64,000 bases of DNA from Homalodisca vitripennis (taxonomy: Eukaryota > Arthropoda > Insecta > Hemiptera > Cicadellidae): contig NC_060212.1 of NCBI RefSeq assembly GCF_021130785.1, forward strand, positions 151,618,501 through 151,682,500, given 5' to 3'. Made by a program: the position numbers and the translations under genes. The notes beneath the pieces are model-generated. The model was not told where the DNA came from. It worked only from the letters and a program-made list of their open reading frames with translations, and did not search any database. Numbering within the stretch: position 1 is the stretch's first letter; the number at the start of each line of letters is the position of its first letter. This document shows, in pieces, positions 23,991 through 37,309 of the stretch.

Positions 23991-26900
23991 TAAATTGGTT
24001 AATAAACTGAGTAAATTCATATGACTTTTATCATGTGACTTAGTAACATATGTAGTTATAGGGTTGGAATTTTGCATTTTGCCTCAGCAAAGGCAATCCT
24101 ACCTTATTAATAGATAGATACGTTGGCCTAAACAAGAAATCGAATAAGAAGGAATATTGGTTCCACTCCAGTGAATATCTTAAAAAAAAAAAAAAACATA
24201 AACGAACTTTATTAATCTGTGGATAAAAGAATTGGGCTACACAAGAGCATAATCTATAAAGTAAAAAAAACCTTTACTGAAAGATCAGTCCATCAGGAGC
24301 TGTTCGAAATCCAAGAACATTATTCAGGAGCTAGGTCATCTAAGAAGAGAAGGCAAACTGTTTAAAAGCATGATGACTAAGCGACTGATACAGTGTTGTA
24401 ACTGATAACTGAAGGATTGTCAGTAGGCTCTGCTTCTTATTCTTCACTTAGGTTCTTTACTTCGTCTAACAGTCTGGTATTTGGCTAAAACTGATGGGAC
24501 GGGCAAGGCACAAGTTAAAAAGAAGTGTAAAAGTGGTATTACACTACCCTCAAGTATCAGTTTTCCAATTTCCCATGATCCAATTGCGGAGCACGAAATA
24601 AGGTAACATAATAGCGAGCCCGCACACTGCACAGCACAAAGGCTCCCTCCGTTCCCCGCAATACTTACGCATTATGTCGGTTATTTCCTGTCTGCTACGC
24701 ACTCCAATATAACAACTTTCCCTGTTCGCCTTCTCGTTCTACACCTCCAACATAAAAAGTGGATGGGAATGAATAAACTTTGTTGATCCCAAATTGAACC
24801 AACCATAAATTACAATAGATACTGTGGCAAGTACATAATTATTTCATTTATGTTTAGTAAATAAAATACCATCGTTAATAAGCAACCATGTAATAAATGT
24901 TAACATAAAATACCAAATACAATAAAATCATTAATAATACATTAATTACCTGATTTTTAAATTTAAAAGTTATTTCTCTATAAAAACACCATTTTAGTGC
25001 AGTATACAGTTTTATAGCATGACACTAAAATACAGCCATTTATGGGCAGTAAAACACAAGCAAGCTAATGTAATTGTTCCATATCAATAATAGGCTGGCT
25101 TTAGTTTATTATTGCAATAGCAATAAAAATAAATGTACCAAGTAAAAGAATTGAAAATTGTTTGGTAGAAATAAATCTAATTTCTTTCACACATTACAAA
25201 AATATCTAAATTTAATGAATTATTATAAAATACTCACAAAGTAGTAAGACTTTAATAAATGAACATATTACTATTTTGTTGGAAGAAAAGATATTAAAAT
25301 ATTTTCTTGGAGAAATTGCTGCGTCAATATACAGATGTTTTAAGTATATATAGACTGGGACATTGGACCACAAACTAAATTATGACTTAATTAAGAAGTT
25401 TCAAACAATCTAAAATACTTATTGTTTCTCAATATATAAATTCTTCCTGTGATATTTTACTGGCGGAACGTTGATTGAGAACGAGTCGTTAACGGATAAA
25501 ACCATTCATATTTTATTGGGAGAAATTACGTATTTTTGTTGTTGTAAAAGTTGCTATGTATTAGTTACATGAATCTGAGAAAAAATGTAGACATGCATTT
25601 CTGATCACAAATCTGCGACTAATTTAAGACTTATCATATACGCTCGACAACAAGGCTGAGCTTGCGGATAACCATTTCAACGGGGTATATTGTCGATCAG
25701 GCCGAAATGATATTCGTGAAATACGTAAATGGGATAGATTTTAGTAACGTCTATTATGTTTATCCAGAATAAATACTAACTGTACTTGATAGTATGAAAT
25801 TCAAAAATTGTGTATCACAGATAGAACTTTCTGATTAAGAGGCGGAAGTAATTTACGTGAAATATTTTAAAAGGAATAATGGAGGAATTTATAAAAAATA
25901 AATCGAGCCACCCTTATCCTGAAAATTGAAGCACACACAAATGAGGCTTGTGAAAATACTGACAATAGTTACATTACGAGGTGTTACAAGGGAATCGTAT
26001 AAAGGTTTTACGTAATAGACTCATGTGATTTAGGTTGTTTCACGTTAAGTGATACAAAATGTCAACTCCATTTGGAGCTACAGGCGTCCAAAGTTTAGCT
26101 CATAAAAATCACTGTCACTTCGTGTGTTACCACTCCATCAAGAAAGAAGTTTAGTTTTAAATAATGTCCCTCAAAAATTCCTATTTATTTTCTTTTTAGT
26201 GGTTATTTTTATAAACAAACCTACGGATTTGAATGATTTATTTATTTTTTCCAATAACTATCCATTAAGTATTTGTTTTTATTCCGATAAATAGAGATTT
26301 GTGATAGCTGATATTTTACTTTCCTATATCATTTCCCCGGGTACAATTTTGTTGATTGTATTCACCATTGTAATTAATTATGATTTAATGAGAATACGTT
26401 AGGTAAGTAGCATTCGATTTTCATGGGAAGAAAAGTAGTTATGAGACAGTCTGTACTCTTAGGCCAAGAGAATGTTCAAAAAATAACTTAACAGGATTAA
26501 ATCATAATTTCTCATAAGTTACATAGCATGAGAAGGCATTATGAAGTTTTAGGTGAGAGTATAGGTGTGAGTATCTGACACTATTTAAACTGGAACATTG
26601 AAATTACTCAATTCGGACAGTTTTAATTCATGTGATTCTTTGAAAATAAATTATTTTCATTAAATAGTTCTCATCCGGTTGAAGAATTATATTTTGTAAC
26701 ATGTAATATAAGGCAACACAAAATATTTTAATATTGTTTAAATCATTACATTTTTGTACAATAATACTTGAAAGTGTAATTTTGTAATTTTATTCATCGA
26801 TATTGAGTGTTAAATATACGAACAACGTTATGATAATAACCGTGTGAGATAAAAGCCGTACAATTTAAGAGTCCAACTTTACCTTAGTCTCCCGTGCCGA

Positions 26901-27330
26901 GATGTAGACGGTTGGAGACGACAGCTCATATATCGCCTTGACAGTTAAAACACCTGTTTTTGACGAGTGTCTCCAACACTGTCGCCTCTTATTAGATTTG
27001 TCCGTTTTCTTCAAGACTTACAACGAGTTTAGAAGTATCAATAGTTTATATTTAATATCTTAAATATTTTGAAAAATAAAATGATCGTATGAAAATACAA
27101 AAAAATTATTATCAGTGATAACAGCTGTCGGCATAAAATATGCGGAGTGAAATACAAATATTTATTCTGCTGAACAGTTTAACCGCAAAGATACTGTTTA
27201 AGCTGAACCGAGATTAGTTTTCAAATTAGTTTTTCGCAAGGCACCTCTGGGTAATTAATTTTTCAATTAACTGTGAAAAGCGAGTAAGTAAATCAAGCCT
27301 GTCAGAAATTTGCCAAGTGTCTGCGCGTAG
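23991..27330. other. Long AT-rich stretch with no gene
   Basis: No coding frame of note, no RNA. A poly-A run lies at 24180-24196. A GC-richer patch at 24600-24760 is unassigned. GTTGGAGAC (26911-26919) and GTCTCCAAC (26969-26977) form a 9-bp inverted repeat across about 50 bp. Confidence 0.45.
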
Positions 27331-27425
27331 GCGCCCGCCCGATTGTGTGTGTGTGTTTATACGTGGGCGCGCGCGCGCTTATTTGTGGATGGATATAAGT
27401 GCGCGCGCGCGCGTGTATGTGTGTG
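27331..27425. repeat. Alternating purine-pyrimidine tract (GT/GC)
   Basis: Two perfect GC-alternating runs (about 27367-27379 and 27401-27414) are embedded in GT repeats: TGTGTGTGTGTTTATACGTG on the left and GTGTATGTGTGTGG on the right. Such tracts are the classical sequence type able to adopt Z-DNA. No gene lies next to it. Confidence 0.85.
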
Positions 27426-27754
27426 GGGTTATCAGCGCATCATCTCTAGAACATTCTGACCTGCAGCGGAGAGACTATGGTCCATAAGGCACAAACGGAA
27501 GTTGGGATTTGTTACTCCACCCTTAATACCGGAAGTAGATTGCAAGCAGATAGGAAGCATATGTTTGAAATACATTTCTCAGACCTACGTACTATATATT
27601 TTCTTCATCAGAGCTACAAGGCAAATTCAAATAAACAATTTCATTTTAACCAGAAGAGCTCCTACACCAGCACAACAAGAAAATAATTTTTAGTAGCCGT
27701 CAGGCGAGGATCTTGTAAATTGTTACGGAAAATTACACGTATTTCTATTACTTA

Positions 27755-29745
27755 AGTTAAAATTCATAATTCATAATCTCTTTATTGCGTGTTTGACAAT
27801 ATGTAACATTGTATTGCAATAGTCAAATGCATCATAAAATATATCCTAACTACACATTCACTCACAGTCATACTTACATCTCAGCATTCTCACGACACAA
27901 TCACACAGACTTCGGATCCATGATTTTCAATCATCCCAACGGCTCGTCATGGAATTCATCAATCGAGTAAAACGCTTTAGACACCAACAGGAGCGTCTGA
28001 GACGAGTTTTTGAATTGATTGAGGTTGTTGGAGTTTTTTATATCCTCAGGGAGCTTGTTGATTAGTCTGACACCCACCTGCTGAGGGAGGTGTTGCGATA
28101 ATGTCAGTCTGCGTTGATGAGTTCGCAAGTTGTCCCTGCCTCTAGTTTCATATTGGTGAAACGTCCCTGCCACTTATCAAGGCACATCTCGATCTGCAGT
28201 ACACGATCACCTCAAAAACGTAAAGGCAGGGTAATGTCATCAATCCCAGCTCCCCGAAAAGATGCCCTGCACGACTCTCTATAATTCAGTTTTAAAATTT
28301 ATCCTGACTGCTTTTTATTGGAGCCTGAAAACCCGCTCCATTTTGTTTTTGGCACATCCTCCCCAGAGTCTTAATCCATACACAAGATGTGGATGGATTA
28401 GGCCGTAATAGGCCGTTTTTAGAACCTCTAGGGTACAGAACTTTGCTAGGTGCCGTAGGGCAAATATGCCTGTGGTAACTCTAGCACAGATGCTATCAAA
28501 CATGATCATTCCAGGTCAGTCCTCTGTCAAGGAACATATCCCCAGAAATTTTGTGGGAATCTGTATCCTCTAAAAGGGCATCATCCGCAAAAACAGAAGG
28601 TTCGCATCGCATGATCATGCTGACGAAGACAAAAAATTGATGACACTTGATTTTGACTGGTTTGTTGTCAAGTTCAATTCTGTGAAATATTGAATGCATG
28701 CGTTCAATCCCTCAAAAGATTTTATTTCCAGGTCTTGTTTTGAATTGCTTTTTGAAACAGAGAGTCGTGTCCGTCAGCATATTGAACCAGTGCCCCAAGT
28801 TGGATCACTGAGTTCAATCTACAGACATAAATCAGGAAAAGGAGAGGTCCAAGGATAGATCCCTGAGGGACACCATGAGCCATTTTTATTTTGCTGGAAA
28901 CGACGCTCGAGATCATCACACGCTGATCTCGATCTTTTAGATAAGACGTGAGCCATAAATGTGGGAGACCCCGGACGCTACATTTTTCTAACTGTTGCAG
29001 CAGTGTCCCGTGATGCACACAGTCAAAGGCTTTGGAAAGATCGATGAATATGCTTAAGCACATGTTCACGACCTTCCAGTCCATCGACAACATGGTCCAG
29101 AAGGCTATTCACCGCGTCAATTGTGGATTTGTTTTTTCGGAATCCAAATTGTTCTGGATTCAGAATTTTTTGTTTTTTTCTAGAAAGCTTTCCAGTCTTT
29201 CATAGAATAATTTTTTTCAAAATTTTGCTGAACACAGGAAGAATTAAGATTGGACGATAGTTGCTTGCGAGGCAAGGATCGTCTTTTTTGAAAATCGGAA
29301 TGACTTTGGCAGTCTTTAAAGAAGATGGAAAATTTCCAGTTTCAAATGAGAAATTGATCAATTTTGTGAGCGGTCTCAAAATGTGCTTATAGCAACGTTT
29401 TGAGTAGCCATACTCACATCCCATTGGCGTCACTGGTTTTTTTTGTGTTCAGCCTCTGTATGACATTTGCTACCTCCCCCTCCCACACAGGGGCCAGGGC
29501 CATGGATGCAACCGTATTCACACTGACTTCTCTTCCGTGTGACTGAGATTCTTTAAATGACGAGTTCATTGTAGCCACGGTAGAGAAGTATTTATTGAAT
29601 TGGTTAGCTACTTGAAATTGATCTTCGTAAATTTTGTTTTCAATTTTGATTGCAATCGGTTGGGAAGACTTTTTTGAATTTGTATCTCGAGAAAGGTTGT
29701 AAAACAACAATACTGGCAGTAAGGGATGGGGTTGAACATTTTTTT
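27755..29745 (-). mobile_element. 5'-truncated non-LTR retrotransposon, Jockey/CR1 group
   Basis: The element runs on the minus strand from about 29745 to a 3' end at about 27755. The coding part is the C-terminal two thirds of an ORF2 protein (reverse transcriptase and C-terminal tail). No endonuclease domain is present, so it is 5'-truncated at about 29.7 kb. The 3' UTR is about 175 bp and ends with AATAAAGAGATTATGAATTA, i.e. a polyA-signal-like word and a short tandem tail (ATTATGA type), as in this retroposon group. Several frameshifts show that it is dead. Target-site duplications are not evident. Confidence 0.9.
27931..29710 (-). pseudogene. Reverse transcriptase (ORF2) pseudogene
   Basis: Once an RNA-directed DNA polymerase that copied its own transcript at the insertion site. 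Pieces in order on the minus strand: 29710-29414 pre-RT linker; 29433-29200 first RT motifs (AKVIPIFKKDD, NYRPI, FSKILKK); about 29165-29090 QFGFRKNKSTIDAV; 29093-28722 the core with IDLSKAFDCVHH, GVPQGSILGPLLF and LVQYADG; 28699-28496 the following region (GLTWNDHV); 28509-28315 thumb with HPHLVYGLRLWGG; 28173-27931 the conserved C-terminus (YETRGRDNLRT, LPEDIKN, KAFYSI). The pieces lie in different frames. The active-site YADD reads YADG, losing a catalytic aspartate, which fits an inactive copy. Confidence 0.92.
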
Positions 29746-31382
29746 ACTAAAATCCTGCTGTTCGATGTTACCCAGCCTGATGGAACAATAATTGTCTGTT
29801 CACTGCAGAAGTAATGGGTCCCTTCCTCTTGAAGTAATGCGGGAAGCGTTCCGAGGAAGCCGTGTCTGGGTGCGCGGGCATTTTAATGGTGCGAGTCCCA
29901 CTTCCCACCATTACAGCTACTGTAAGTGCTGGCGGGACATTAGCATATTCTCTAACGGCGAAAAATTCTTGCTAAGAATCAACCATGATTAGCCTAGTTT
30001 TTATTTAGGCTGTCACGTAATATATACACTATTTCAAATATAGTCAGATTTTTACATGAAATATATACCTAAATCTTAGGAGGACATAAACAACATTCAA
30101 TGGATTAAATTGCTGCAGTTTTAATATGTCCACACTAAACTTTTTTTGTAACGTATTATGACAACTGTACACACAGGTGCAAAAGTGTTTGTGTTTTTAA
30201 AAGCAGTTAATTTGTATGTTTCGAAGCATACTAAAACAAAGACTAAGGATTTTCCAAAGGCAATTTCTGACGAATTTAACGATGTGTATTTTTACTACTG
30301 ACTGTAACAAACCAATTACACACAAATGTTGTAATAGTAAGTTAAACTGATTGTGAGAAAGTTCCAATAAAACTTTGGTAATCATATTAAGTAAAAAATA
30401 AAGTTAGTAATTTTATTCTTTCTTGTTTGCAATTGAATACATATTTTACAACAAGAATTCACAACGCTAAAACAATACAAAATGAAAATATATTTATTAT
30501 AATCCATCCGTTTATTACATATACCATCATGCTTCAATAGCACTAAATTTATTTAAGTAAATTTGAGTCGTCTTCAACACAAACATGTTTTTAAGATAAT
30601 ATATAATTTTTAATTTCTTTGCATTAAAATTTTTTTTAATTTCACAATTACAGTTTTAACAAAGTAACAAGGTAACGTAATTTTCAGTTTTAACTACTGT
30701 TACAACTAATAATGTCGAATAAAATTAAACAAAATATAAACTATTACAACTAAATAAATAAATAATGTTAAACGTTCAGAAAAAAAAATGTTACATTAAA
30801 CGAATTAATGTACTGAGATATACTCGTATTGTAGCTTTAATATCAAAGTTAAAAATGGTAATCTACTTAAAACTGCCATACCATAAGTCTGTTGCAGTTT
30901 ATATTATGTTCTAGAACAATAAAAGCTGTAATTAAACTGGCGACAGAAGAGTTAATTAGTCTGCAGTGCTCCTGTTTTATCTCTCAGTGTACATTAATTA
31001 TTATTTTTGAAAACATTTAGCCTGAGACGGTTAGAAAGAATAAACAACATTCTTATAATACCTGCATAAAGTACAAAAAATTTTAATCATTAATTCAACT
31101 TCATTTATACATTTTAAATACATAATACATTTATGTTTAATTGAAAGGAATTAAATAAATAAAGTATATAAATAAAGATTCAATTTTATTTTATAGAAAT
31201 AGTACTATATGAATAAAACTACGTCTATTAGAATTTTCTTCATGATTCATCGCCATATTGTTGTCTGAAATACATTATTTTATTTATAGCTTACGATATG
31301 GATATAGCATTTTTCATGTTTAAAGATTACAGATTTTCTAAGCTAGATCGTTTATTAATCTTATAAGTTGCAAGCGATAAAC
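29746..31382. other. Unassigned sequence, GC-richer near 29.8-29.96 kb
   Basis: The patch next to the retrotransposon (about 29810-29960) is GC-richer with a 66-codon open frame of no recognisable domain. The rest is strongly AT-rich and empty. Confidence 0.45.
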
Positions 31383-31505
31383 TCACAACAACGACATACA
31401 TCTTTACTAATATTTCACAACAAACGACATACATCTTTACTAATATTTCACAACAAACGACATACATCTTTACTAATATTTCACAACAAACGACAAACCA
31501 TCTTT
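31383..31505. repeat. 33-bp tandem repeat, about 3.5 copies
   Basis: ACGACATACATCTTTACTAA recurs at 31391, 31424 and 31457, and a truncated unit starts at 31490; the period is exactly 33 bp and the copies are almost identical. Confidence 0.95.
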
Positions 31506-32944
31506 AAACTGTCGCATGTACGTAAAAGTCTTTATTAGAGAAGCTCTACCATTATTATCAGTGTCGGTTGAGGTAGCGTGATGGTGACTATACCAAAGAA
31601 TATAAATAAGAAATAAGTTTCAAAAAAGTTGATAACTTATAATAATTAATGGTGCAAAAATTGTTATAGTAACTAGTTCACGTCACTGTGTTTGGTCATC
31701 AATAAAACAAGACGTCACTTAGGTGGATTAAATTTTCTTTACACTAACATTATTTATTCATAGAATAAAACGTGTTTTCTGAAAGTGGTTAACACAAACC
31801 CTGAAATATTAAAGGTGTAATCGATTTAATTAAACATTGTTTTACTGTATTATGATTCTTCAGTGTGAAGAAGTAAAAGTAGAGCTGGAAAATTGATAAA
31901 CATAGCTCAAAAACTTAATGACACCAAAATTGATGAAGCTTCCGTGTAAGTAAGTACCAGAGACGAGTAGATAGCGTCTGCTCATATGCGTTTCAGTTTA
32001 TAACTTCTTACAGTGAAATTAATGATTATATTGATCTTATGAATAATAAATCCATGTACATACCATCGAAAAACATTTGATAGATTACAGGGTTTATTAC
32101 AACATTACCTCACTCTATGTACTACACATTCGAAACTCTTACAGGACCTACATCGAAATGATGAATGTGCTCGTTTACGAACTTTCTGACTCTATCAACA
32201 TAATCAAATGTAAACCTTTATATAAAGACCAACCACAGATTCTTACAACTGTAAGGTCGTGATCCTTTCAAATACATAATGTAAAGCAAATATTAAATCA
32301 AGCTTTCAGGCTCTTCATCAGTTACTTTTTAACTATCTATCAATATAATCAGATGATATCCAAATGATTTTGCAAACAGTAATGTAAACAGCAATTAGGA
32401 CACAATCTGACCTTATAATTTTGGAATAAATTAAGCCATTGGCATAACTGCTGATGATTAAGACCTTAGGGGATTGGATTGATGGAAGGCTAAGAAAAGT
32501 AGAGGAGCTCTTTTGACAAGGCGATGACGACAATAAAACAATCTTTATAAAACGTAACTACAGTTGTAGATATTCGAGGACTCGTGTTTGAAACGTTCAA
32601 AAATTAGGGTTGTTCAAATACTACACTAAAGGTTTGCTATAATTATAAATTTATTATCTGCCTCATTTCTAGTAAAGGGAACTAGCTGTTTGAAAGACTG
32701 CATAAAATAAGACCGTCTTATAAGAAAAAAGTACATAAACAAATGTCCAGAGGAAAATGTTAATTTTGTTTGATTCTCAAAAGGCTGCTATTTAAATATT
32801 TAGATGTTAAGTTTCAAGGAAACTGATAGAACAGAAAAATGATAATGATAATAAAGAAGGAGGAATAACAACAAAAAATGTTCACAATCTCGTTTTTTTA
32901 AATTGAGTAAAAGCTAAATGTGAAATATATTCTAATATGCAAAA
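31506..32944. other. AT-rich sequence, nothing recognised
   Basis: Short frames at 32077-32262 (plus) and 32333-32533 (minus) have no domain. No RNA or clear repeat. Confidence 0.5.
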
Positions 32945-33775
32945 ATCAAAATCAAAAATCAAAATTCTTTATTGTGTAGTATGACAATTTTTACAATAAT
33001 TGTATTACACTCGTCAGAAAAATATGGTTTAAGTTTCATATCTAAATAAAACAATATTTCTCAAACTTTTCACAATTTCTGTAGCCACTTTTAAATTACT
33101 AATCGGAAAAAACTCACCAACCGAGTAAAAAGCTTTCTGTATGAGATAGTTATATAATAATTGTTTGAATTTTGTAGGATTATTTTCCATTGTAATATTT
33201 TGCGGTAGCCTGTTATATAATTTTGGCCCCATATTCTGGGGAAGTGAGGCACTAAGCTGAAGTCGGTGGGGAACTTGCCTATGTTGAGCGCTGGATCTTG
33301 TATTGTAATTGTGGACGTCCGAACCAATTTGGATGGAACCGTATTTGAATTTGTAGTGCACAAGCATTTCGTAAATGTATAGAGACGGGAGGGTCAAAAT
33401 TCTATACGACTGAAAAAATGTTTTACATGGCGCTCTCCTACTACGCCGGCTATTATACGGACGGCTCTTTTTTGCAAATAAAATACTCGTAGAAACTCCC
33501 TACGTGACGCTGAGCCTCACAGTATTATACCATACCGCAGCTTTGACTCGATCAGGGAGGTGTAGATTAGTCGTAAAAGAAAATAATTTTGATATTGAGA
33601 ATATCTGCTTAGTAAAAACAATTGTGATGATAATTTTGAGCATAGCATGTCTATGTGCTTTTCCCAAGTAAATTTACTCTCAAAAATTAATCCCAAGTAC
33701 TTACAATCTGATTCTAAAGGCATATACTCTATGTAAAAAAACTTAACTATTATTCACTTGGTAATCAAAAATCCA
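32945..33775 (-). mobile_element. 3' fragment of a second non-LTR retrotransposon
   Basis: Minus-strand element, severely 5'-truncated near 33775, with its 3' end near 32945. The end reads CACAATAAAGAATTTTGATT followed by more TTTTGAT units, the same AATAAA-plus-short-tandem tail design as the copy at 27755. It carries only the thumb and C-terminal parts of the ORF2 protein. Sequence differences from the 27.7 kb copy indicate a distinct family in the same group. Confidence 0.88.
33029..33723 (-). pseudogene. Reverse transcriptase C-terminal pseudogene
   Basis: Two frame-separated pieces. 33723-33517 has CKYLGLIFESKFTWEKHI and LIYTSLIESKLRYGIIL, the post-catalytic RT and thumb region. 33397-33029 has the C-terminal signature HNYNTRSSAQHR, GPKLYNRLPQNI and KAFYSVGEF, equivalent to the C-terminus at 27931-28173. 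The piece between them (about 33400-33515) is frameshifted. The palm with the catalytic aspartates is absent, so it cannot be active. Confidence 0.88.
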
Positions 33776-35757
33776 TTTTCTCAGTTATCGCTTTAAGTCG
33801 ACCAAAACCAACAAGGTAATGTTAGTGTCTTGCTTCTGGGGTACCTTTACGTGATTTTACATGTTCTGGTTTTGTATAATAAAATGTTTTAAAATACGTC
33901 ATTAAAATATTAGATTTGCTTAAAATTCGACCATTATAAGATGTGTTAGTAAAAACATTGCCTTGCTACAGTAAACAAGTCATTTTTACCAATATTTATA
34001 AAACGATTTGGTTTTATATTAACCCAAGGAAAACACCTCTAAAAGGATAAAAGGTATGCATGTAATATATTTCTCTGTCCTATACGCTGGGTACTGACTA
34101 TTCAGAAAAATACTGTTCAAAAACAAAATTAATGCTTATTAGTATTAGTTACTTAAGTTTAATAAAGTCATGACAGATAAGACAAATAAAATTCTTAGAG
34201 AACTAAATAAATGGTTATTAAATGTAAATTATTTAGGCTAAGGTACAAGAAAATAATATTAAAACAAAAGTTCAAGTGTACCTGAAGCTACCCCAAACTC
34301 TTCATAAAAAGTTAATTAACAAAGTAACAAAGTTAACAGAGACGTAATTGGCAATCAGGCAGGACGTAAGAGGCGAAACAATTTTAGAAAACGGATTAAT
34401 TTTGCTCAGAAATATTTCCGCACTGGTAACTACAATTTAGGATTACAATTCCTTTTGCACTTCCTTTCTCCAACTTTCATTATTTTTGATAAATAGAACC
34501 ATTTTTGAATGAATGGCTACGTATTAATATGTAAAATTACTAAAATTATCAAATAAAAGAATTAAAAATGAAGCATACAGTCAAAATGTTTAGTACGATT
34601 AATATAGCCAAAATATCCACCTTATAAAGATTCTCGTCCCCCTTAGTTTGGTTATTTCCTTGTTACAACGGGAAAATGAAATTCAAACGTGCTATAGAAA
34701 TATCATCTGGATAACTCTCACATTTCACTTGAGTAACTTTTCACGTTTACATACTTACGTTATATTGGCATAATTGAGTCGAGAAAGTTCCACCAGCTAT
34801 CTTACCTGCAACAACAGAAAATTGAATATTTAAAGATGGAACCACATTTGGAACATAAACGCAGCTTATTGCAGGGAAAAGTGAAGACAAGATTTTATCC
34901 ATAGAATCTTTTATTACAGTTCTATCTGATTGTTGAGGAAATTAATTTCTGATATTATAAATTTTCATATAAAAAAAAAAAATTTGTTTTATGATTTTCA
35001 TTTTTTTATTTTAATTATTTTTATATATTTTTATTTTTTGTATATATATATATATATATATTTATTTTGTTTTTTATGTTATGTTATTTAACATTATCTG
35101 TAAAAATGGAAAAGCCACGTAAAAATTTATTTTTAAACAACCAGGATTACTTTTGCAGTTAAAATGATTTAATTACCTAGTTGCAGCCACACTATATTAG
35201 ATGAATATTTCTCAGAAATTCCCCTGTTAATAGTGTTCATTTATTTGATTTATAATTATTTTACATTTGAAAAGTCCACATAATAGTATATGCTTTATTG
35301 AAGATTAATACTATTAGTTTAATTGAAAAAAATTCAATTCACAAAAAAATGTAAAAAAATGATATAAAAATAGCTTCCTTTACTCCAAAACCACTGTGTT
35401 TTAATTTATCTTTCTCATATATTTTATACACTATCATGATTTTTTGGTCAAACCTACAAAACATGCCATTCATTACTTATTAGTTACTATTTCAACTAAT
35501 ATTAAATTATAAATAGTACCTAGGCCAATGTTTGAAGTTTTCTGTAGAGTCTAAAATTATACATAAACAAGACACTTCAAAATTGTACTTTCTTTTAATA
35601 TATAGTTTGTTTCGTTTTAAACGTACAAATATGTTCTTTATATATTAATGTGTTTGTAAGAATTACAAAAAAAGATAGGTAGGCATACATTATTCTATTA
35701 GAAACGCAACAGCCTCTTGAGGCATAACAAATAAAAGCAAGGCAAGTACAACATCAA
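33776..35757. other. AT-rich sequence, nothing recognised
   Basis: No coding frame of note. Includes a short (TA)n run at about 35041-35061 within a T-rich region (34970-35090). Confidence 0.5.
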
Positions 35758-35789
35758 GTCACAGTTGCCTCCGAGCAAGCAACAGTGAC
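35758..35789. other. Short hairpin (11-bp arms, one mismatch)
   Basis: GTCACAGTTGC and GCAACAGTGAC are inverted copies with one mismatch, separated by about 10 nt. The neighbourhood has no gene; possible structured RNA or chance. Confidence 0.4.
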
Positions 35790-37309
35790 GGAATTAATAG
35801 TCAGTTTCCGTACCATAAACTGTTTATGGCAGTGTTTATGGCCGATGATGAGATATCATACTGTGTTCATGTTTGTACAGCGGTTGAATACGAGGAGAAA
35901 TAATTGCAATGCATTATATTTCCAACAACAAGTACTTCTAGAGTTAATGACCCCAATTAAAGGTTTCAAATAGGTTTATTTTCCTCTCTCAGACTCGGCT
36001 GAAGCTACGCCCGCGGAAGGAAGATGAAAAAGCCGCCGCACCGTGAGGGAGGAAACAAAGTATTGTATTGTAATGATATCAAGTATAATGTCAGCCTCGG
36101 GCCTTTGATCATTTCCCCCCAGAACGCCGCGCTTTATTCACAGGTTGCGATACAACCTGGTAACAAGAGAGTCTTTCGGGGAATGACTTTGTTTTGGCAA
36201 CACACTTTTCACAAACTCATGACTAATCTTATCGTAATGTTTAATCATTGGGAAACAATTAAAATTAAAATTAAAAATAAAAATAATGATTGAAGTTCGT
36301 AATTGATAAAAAATAAGGTGGTGAAAGAATAAATCATAAATTGAAAATTTAATCCAATATTTTTGAAATTCCTGTAACTCAAATTAATAGAAAAAGCGAC
36401 ATGGCTAAGAAATACAAAAATAATTTAAATATTATTTTAGCTTTGGTATGGATTAAACTTAGTGAACTATTAGGCGATGGTAATGAATGTAACAAAACTA
36501 ATAAAAGTAAGTAGCGATTTTTTTCATTAACAATTGAAGAAATTTTCACAAACAAAAAGCACCCCTTCAAAGTAAGTGAGCTACTTCTTGTTAGCGCGAT
36601 CTGTTGTCAGAGCAATTAGTGCAGAGGGGTGGGGGTGATGGGGAGGGGGTGAGTACAGGTCTTCTTCAGTTATTCTTTGCCAGGGCCAAATTTAAAGTTC
36701 AAAGTTTAATAAAGTATTTAATATGTACTAGACGACACCTCTACCGGTTATACATTACTTAGAGGCATGTAAATAATTTTTATTTTCGAATGGTATCAAC
36801 ATCTGTGTAAATAAGATCAACGTTCAAGGTATTAATTTGAGTTATAGAATTGTAGCAGAAATAAAAAAATGTCTTTATGTAAGTTTACAGTTACTTACTA
36901 CTTGAATACTAGAAGTATTAAAATGCATTATCATGGATTTTCATTTAAACCGCATGTATTCCATAGGAAGTTCTAAGTTATGTAATGGACTCTTTAACAA
37001 CGGTGGTAAAGCTGTGCAGTAACTGGGTTTTAACGAGATTAGTATTTTAATTCACCGAATATTAGTCTTTATTATGAACACAAATTGAACACTGTTCAGG
37101 TACTGCAAGAATCCTTCCACAACAGGAACTACGAAACCAGTCATGACCAAGATATTATTATTTATTATTAATCTCTTCAAATTTAAAATAAATTCATTGT
37201 TAGGAATGCTGATCAGTTTGCTAATGAATCAATAAACTCGTCTCATCCCTGTGGAAACCTCAACCACAAATAACAATATGGGGAGGTAGAGCCCAGCTGT
37301 ATCCATGGT
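35790..37309. other. Unassigned sequence with a G-quadruplex motif
   Basis: Frames at 35785-35973 and 36024-36293 (plus) show no domain. A small GC-rich patch lies at 36005-36060. The G-quadruplex motif is listed separately. Nothing else is seen. Confidence 0.45.
36626..36649 (+). other. Strong G-quadruplex motif
   Basis: GGGG-T-GGGGG-TGAT-GGGG-A-GGGGG: four runs of four or five G with loops of 1, 4 and 1 nt, on the plus strand. This satisfies the usual G4 rule with short loops, which generally form very stable structures. It is isolated in AT-rich DNA. Confidence 0.85.
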
